Source of the DNA: Acidobacteriota bacterium
Lineage (GTDB): Bacteria; Acidobacteriota; Vicinamibacteria; Marinacidobacterales; SMYC01
Assembly (NCBI GenBank): GCA_029263435.1
Contig: JAJCXL010000381.1
Location: 1-9,256, forward strand
Direction: 5' to 3'
DNA: 9,256 nt
Below are positions 6,929 through 9,256 of this stretch, one piece after another. The notes beneath the pieces were generated by a model. It had not been told where the DNA came from. It searched no databases and saw nothing but the letters and a program-made list of their open reading frames with translations. Position 1 is the first letter of the stretch; every line of letters starts with the position of its first letter. A program made the translations under genes and the position numbers.

Positions 6929-6983
6929 TGGCTCTGTTCGGAGTGTGGAGCAAACCGCCCTAGTCTGAGAGAGATAGGGGGCC

Positions 6984-7814
6984 ATGCCTCGTCCCGTTCC
7001 AAAAAAGACAGGGCTTGATTGGATGGCGTCGCTGAGCGAAAAGCTGAGGCGCGAGCGTGAGCTTCGCGGCATCAGCTTAAAGCAGATTTCCGAGGATACC
7101 AAGATCGGGGTTCGGTTCCTCGAGGCTCTCGAGCAAGACCGTCTCGAGCTAATCCCGGGTGAGTTCTATCGTCGATCCTACCTGCGTGCCTACGCTCGCT
7201 ACCTTGGTCTCGACGAAGACCGCGCCGTCAACGCCTATGCATTCGCCAACCAAGAAAAACCAGCGTCTACGGAGGGCGTCGAAGACGCGTCCGCGGGAAT
7301 GTCGACGACCGGTTGGGTCGCTCTCGGCGGCTGCATCTTCTTGGTCATTGGTCTCATTTACTGGCAGCTCGAGTCCGAGCCGGCCGATCTTCCCCCCTCC
7401 GAGCCGGTTACTGCTGCACCCGAGACCTCCTCCGCGGCGGGGCTCTTGTCCGCGGCGGGATCAACCATGAGCGGAGAGGTCTCGGAGGTCTCTGTTCCGC
7501 CGCTCGCCGAGGATCTGGTGCGCTCTTCGCAAGAGCCGCTGAGACTCAAGGTGAGAGTCGAACAATCGTGTTGGCTCGAGATTCGAGGTGATGGCGAAGT
7601 GCTGACCATCGGTCTGAAACCGGCTGGGTTCGAGACGGTGCTTACTGCCAGCCAAGAGCTGCGTTTGTGGCTGGGTAATGCAGGTGGCGTCTCGTTGTGG
7701 ATGAACGAGAGGCCGCTACGGCCATTGGGGAGTGCGGGGCAAGTCCGCAAAGACGTGGTCATGACCCTCGAGAACTATACCGAGTTCGTCGCTTCTGAAA
7801 CGGGATCTTCTTGA
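6984..7814 (+). CDS. RodZ-like protein: N-terminal HTH, one transmembrane helix, C-terminal DUF4115-type domain
   Basis: RodZ family proteins link the MreB cytoskeleton to the cell-wall elongation machinery through a cytoplasmic helix-turn-helix domain, a single membrane helix and a periplasmic beta domain. All three parts are visible in the 276 residues. The HTH_25-type domain spans about 16-82 (LRRERELRGISLKQISEDTK, then FYRRSYLRAYARYLGLD). The membrane helix spans about 110-128 (WVALGGCIFLVIGLIYW). After a Pro/Ser/Ala linker, the C-terminal domain covers about 184-264, with CWLEIRGDGEVL, LRLWLGNAGGVSLWMN and RPLRPLGSAGQV. The start is uncertain. ATG 6984 has only a purine-rich GAGAGAGA about 10 bases upstream. 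ATG 7023 (residue 14, MASLSEKLRRERE) has AGGG at good spacing and matches the usual family N-terminus. mreB is not in view, so a strict RodZ role is inferred. It appears to be the first gene of a new transcript. Confidence 0.87.
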   Translation: MPRPVPKKTGLDWMASLSEKLRRERELRGISLKQISEDTKIGVRFLEALEQDRLELIPGEFYRRSYLRAYARYLGLDEDRAVNAYAFANQEKPASTEGVEDASAGMSTTGWVALGGCIFLVIGLIYWQLESEPADLPPSEPVTAAPETSSAAGLLSAAGSTMSGEVSEVSVPPLAEDLVRSSQEPLRLKVRVEQSCWLEIRGDGEVLTIGLKPAGFETVLTASQELRLWLGNAGGVSLWMNERPLRPLGSAGQVRKDVVMTLENYTEFVASETGSS

Positions 7815-8875
7815 GCTCGCCTCTCGTCGTTCAGTTCCGTCGCGGCGGGGTTTCGAGAGAAGTCCGCATGACCGCGGCGTCGGGCGCCTTGCCGCTTTCT
7901 CCTTCGGATCAGGTCGAGCTGCTCCACTTGCTGACCCGAGACAGCGACGAAGACGTCAGCAAGACCGCGGAGAACAGCCTCCACGGCATGGAAGAGGACT
8001 CCCTCGTCTCTGTCGTCACAGAGGTCGGCACGGCACCGGAGGTCCTCGCCTTTTTTTGCATGCGCAGTGAGTCCGAGAAAGTGCAAGAAGCGGTCTTGCG
8101 CAATCCATCGACCCTCGACGAGTCTGTCGTCCTCCTCGTGCCGCGCCTCTCCGAGCACAACCTCGAGTTCGTCGTCGTCAACCAGACCCGCCTTTTGCGC
8201 CATCCGCCCATCGTGGCCGCGGTAGAGGCGAACGAGAACCTGAGCTCCGATCAGCAACGCCGCATCAACGAGCTCAAGCACGACTTCAAGCTCGATAGCG
8301 AGGGCGTCCCGCTTCCCAAGCCCACCGCGCCGGCAACGAAAGCGACGAAGCTCGACCTCGGGACGGGGCCGGCCGAGCAAGAAGAGCCACCCCCGCAATC
8401 GACCGAAGAGGCGGCTGAGCTCTACGCCGTCTCCGAGGTGATGGCCGAGGGGACTCCCGAGGAGGAGAAACGCAGTCTCCTCGCGGAGCTCGTGACGATG
8501 TCGGCGGCCGAGAAGATGTTGCGGGCGCTCAAAGGCGAGCGTGAAGCTCGACTCATGTTGATCCGCGATCGCAATCGCACGGTTTGGAGCGCCGTCTTGT
8601 CGAGCCCGAAGATGAACGACGCAGACGCCGAGCAGATCGCAAAGATGCGCAATGTCGCTCCGGACGTCCTCCGAGAGATCTCCAAGAACCGCCAATGGAC
8701 CAAACGCTACAGCGTGGCCCATGAGCTCGTGAAGAACCCGAAAACGCCCCCGGAAGTCTCGTCGAAGCTGTTGATGCGCATCAAGGACCGCGACTTGAAG
8801 ATGCTGCTCCGGGACCGTAATGTTCCAGAACAGGTCAGGCGTTTGGCGAAGAAGAGAACGAGGACGAGCAAGTAA
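7811..8875 (+). CDS. HEAT-like helical repeat protein, paralogue of the gene at 6160 (354 aa)
   Basis: The proposed TTG start overlaps the stop of the RodZ-like gene as TTGA, with GGGA five bases upstream. The internal ATG at 7868 (residue 20) is an alternative. Residues 27-158 form helical repeats of the same general kind (VQEAVLRNPSTLDESVVLLV, LLRHPPIVAAVEANENLSS). A Pro/Thr/Lys-rich linker covers about 165-205. Residues 222-354 align with the C-terminal half of the 241-residue protein. They have the LVTMSAAEKMLRAL lead-in, then VAPDVLREI, W296-x-K-R, KTP (311-313), the Leu-rich helices and the terminal VRRLA helix. The product is soluble and basic at the C-terminus, with no catalytic motif. 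Its placement between RodZ-like and J-domain genes suggests an adaptor working with one of them, by inference. A T7 run at 8051-8057 is a possible slippage site. The frame is intact. Confidence 0.83.
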   Translation: MSSPLVVQFRRGGVSREVRMTAASGALPLSPSDQVELLHLLTRDSDEDVSKTAENSLHGMEEDSLVSVVTEVGTAPEVLAFFCMRSESEKVQEAVLRNPSTLDESVVLLVPRLSEHNLEFVVVNQTRLLRHPPIVAAVEANENLSSDQQRRINELKHDFKLDSEGVPLPKPTAPATKATKLDLGTGPAEQEEPPPQSTEEAAELYAVSEVMAEGTPEEEKRSLLAELVTMSAAEKMLRALKGEREARLMLIRDRNRTVWSAVLSSPKMNDADAEQIAKMRNVAPDVLREISKNRQWTKRYSVAHELVKNPKTPPEVSSKLLMRIKDRDLKMLLRDRNVPEQVRRLAKKRTRTSK

Positions 8876-8882
8876 AGAACCG

Positions 8883-9256
8883 ATGGCTGAAGATTTCTAC
8901 AAGATTCTAGGCGTCCATAAGACCGCATCGGCGGTCGAGATCAGAAAGGCTTATTTGCAGCTGGCTCGGGACCAGCACCCGGACCGCTTTTCTGAGGAAT
9001 CGGCCAGGCGTGCGGCGGACGAGCGTTTTCAGCTGATCACGGAGGCGTTCAACCAGCTACGTGATGAAAAGAGCCGTCAGGAGTATGATAGAAGTCTGGC
9101 TAAAGTACAGAAAACGCCGGTGGAGGAGGCTCGTCTATACTTCAAGAATGCCGAGCTGCGGGAGCAATCGCAGGACTATGACAGCGCCCTGAAGTTTTAC
9201 TACGAAGCTATGCGCCTACAACCGGGAAACGTCGACTATATCCTCGCCGCAGGACA
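8883..9256 (+). CDS. J-domain protein with C-terminal TPR (3' end missing)
   Basis: The frame is open from ATG 8883 to the window end (124 complete codons). Residues 4-70 are a J domain: DFYKILGV, then IRKAYLQLARDQHPDRF with the HPD signature at 32-34, then FQLITEAFNQLRDEKSRQEYD. The HPD loop stimulates the ATPase of DnaK/Hsp70. From residue about 81 a TPR begins (EEARLYFKNAELREQSQDYD, then ALKFYYEAMRLQPGN). There is no Gly/Phe region or zinc-binding cysteine domain where DnaJ would have its G/F segment, so this is a type III J protein with a TPR tail rather than DnaJ itself. It starts 7 bases after the HEAT-like gene, with only a weak AAAGAA upstream, so it probably belongs to the same operon. 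The client specificity and full length are unknown. Confidence 0.9.
   Translation, partial: MAEDFYKILGVHKTASAVEIRKAYLQLARDQHPDRFSEESARRAADERFQLITEAFNQLRDEKSRQEYDRSLAKVQKTPVEEARLYFKNAELREQSQDYDSALKFYYEAMRLQPGNVDYILAAG

Noticed and set aside
6984..7814. Reading the HTH protein as a DNA-binding repressor of its own operon
   Set aside because: The membrane helix and the DUF4115-type C-terminal domain place it in the RodZ-like group, where the HTH domain mainly serves protein contacts. No operator-like inverted repeat is visible in the upstream gap.
7775..8722. A 315-codon open frame on the - strand opposite the second HEAT-like gene
   Set aside because: It mirrors the + strand codon pattern and shows no domain. 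The + strand product aligns with its paralogue at 6160-6885, which settles the coding strand.

Overview
The window is a densely packed, one-strand, GC-rich (about 60% by eye) stretch of bacterial chromosome. Every supportable gene lies on the + strand, and most neighbours overlap or sit within 40 bases of each other. I see no mobile element, CRISPR array, tRNA/rRNA or phage gene. The gene content (a rimM-trmD-rplS ribosome operon running into a very large acidic TPR protein, HEAT-like repeat proteins, a RodZ-like protein with a C-terminal DUF4115-type domain, and a J-domain/TPR protein) most resembles Acidobacteriota. A deltaproteobacterial-type lineage (Myxococcota or Desulfobacterota) is the alternative. 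This placement rests on remembered family resemblance, not on a search.

Layout: (1) Bases 1-1503 hold the conserved ribosome-maturation block: the 3' part of rimM, complete trmD (overlapping rimM by 11 bases) and rplS. (2) Bases 1543-5151 encode a 1202-residue protein with TPR modules at the N-terminus, in the middle and at the C-terminus, separated by long Asp/Glu/Ser/Pro-rich linkers. (3) Bases 5148-6885 hold a possible 13-codon coupling ORF, a small two-helix membrane protein, a ThiE/TenI-fold protein with a non-canonical active site, and a HEAT-like repeat protein overlapping it by 4 bases. (4) A promoter with a perfect TTGACA -35 box lies in the only sizeable gap (6886-6983) and opens a second transcription unit. 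That unit holds a RodZ-like HTH/transmembrane protein, a second HEAT-like repeat protein (TTGA overlap) and a J-domain/TPR protein cut by the window end.

The ribosome genes have well-understood jobs: RimM assists 30S maturation, TrmD makes m1G37 in tRNA, and L19 is a 50S protein. The rest looks like a set of helical-repeat scaffolds (TPR, HEAT-like), a membrane-anchored cytoskeletal-type adaptor and a co-chaperone. I infer an envelope-, polarity- or assembly-related role, but nothing in the sequence proves it. The most interesting point is that the two HEAT-like proteins on either side of the RodZ-like gene share the same repeat unit with an almost invariant W-x-[KH]-R ... [KN]-T-P signature. 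I see no clear signature of a defence, toxin or biosynthetic system.
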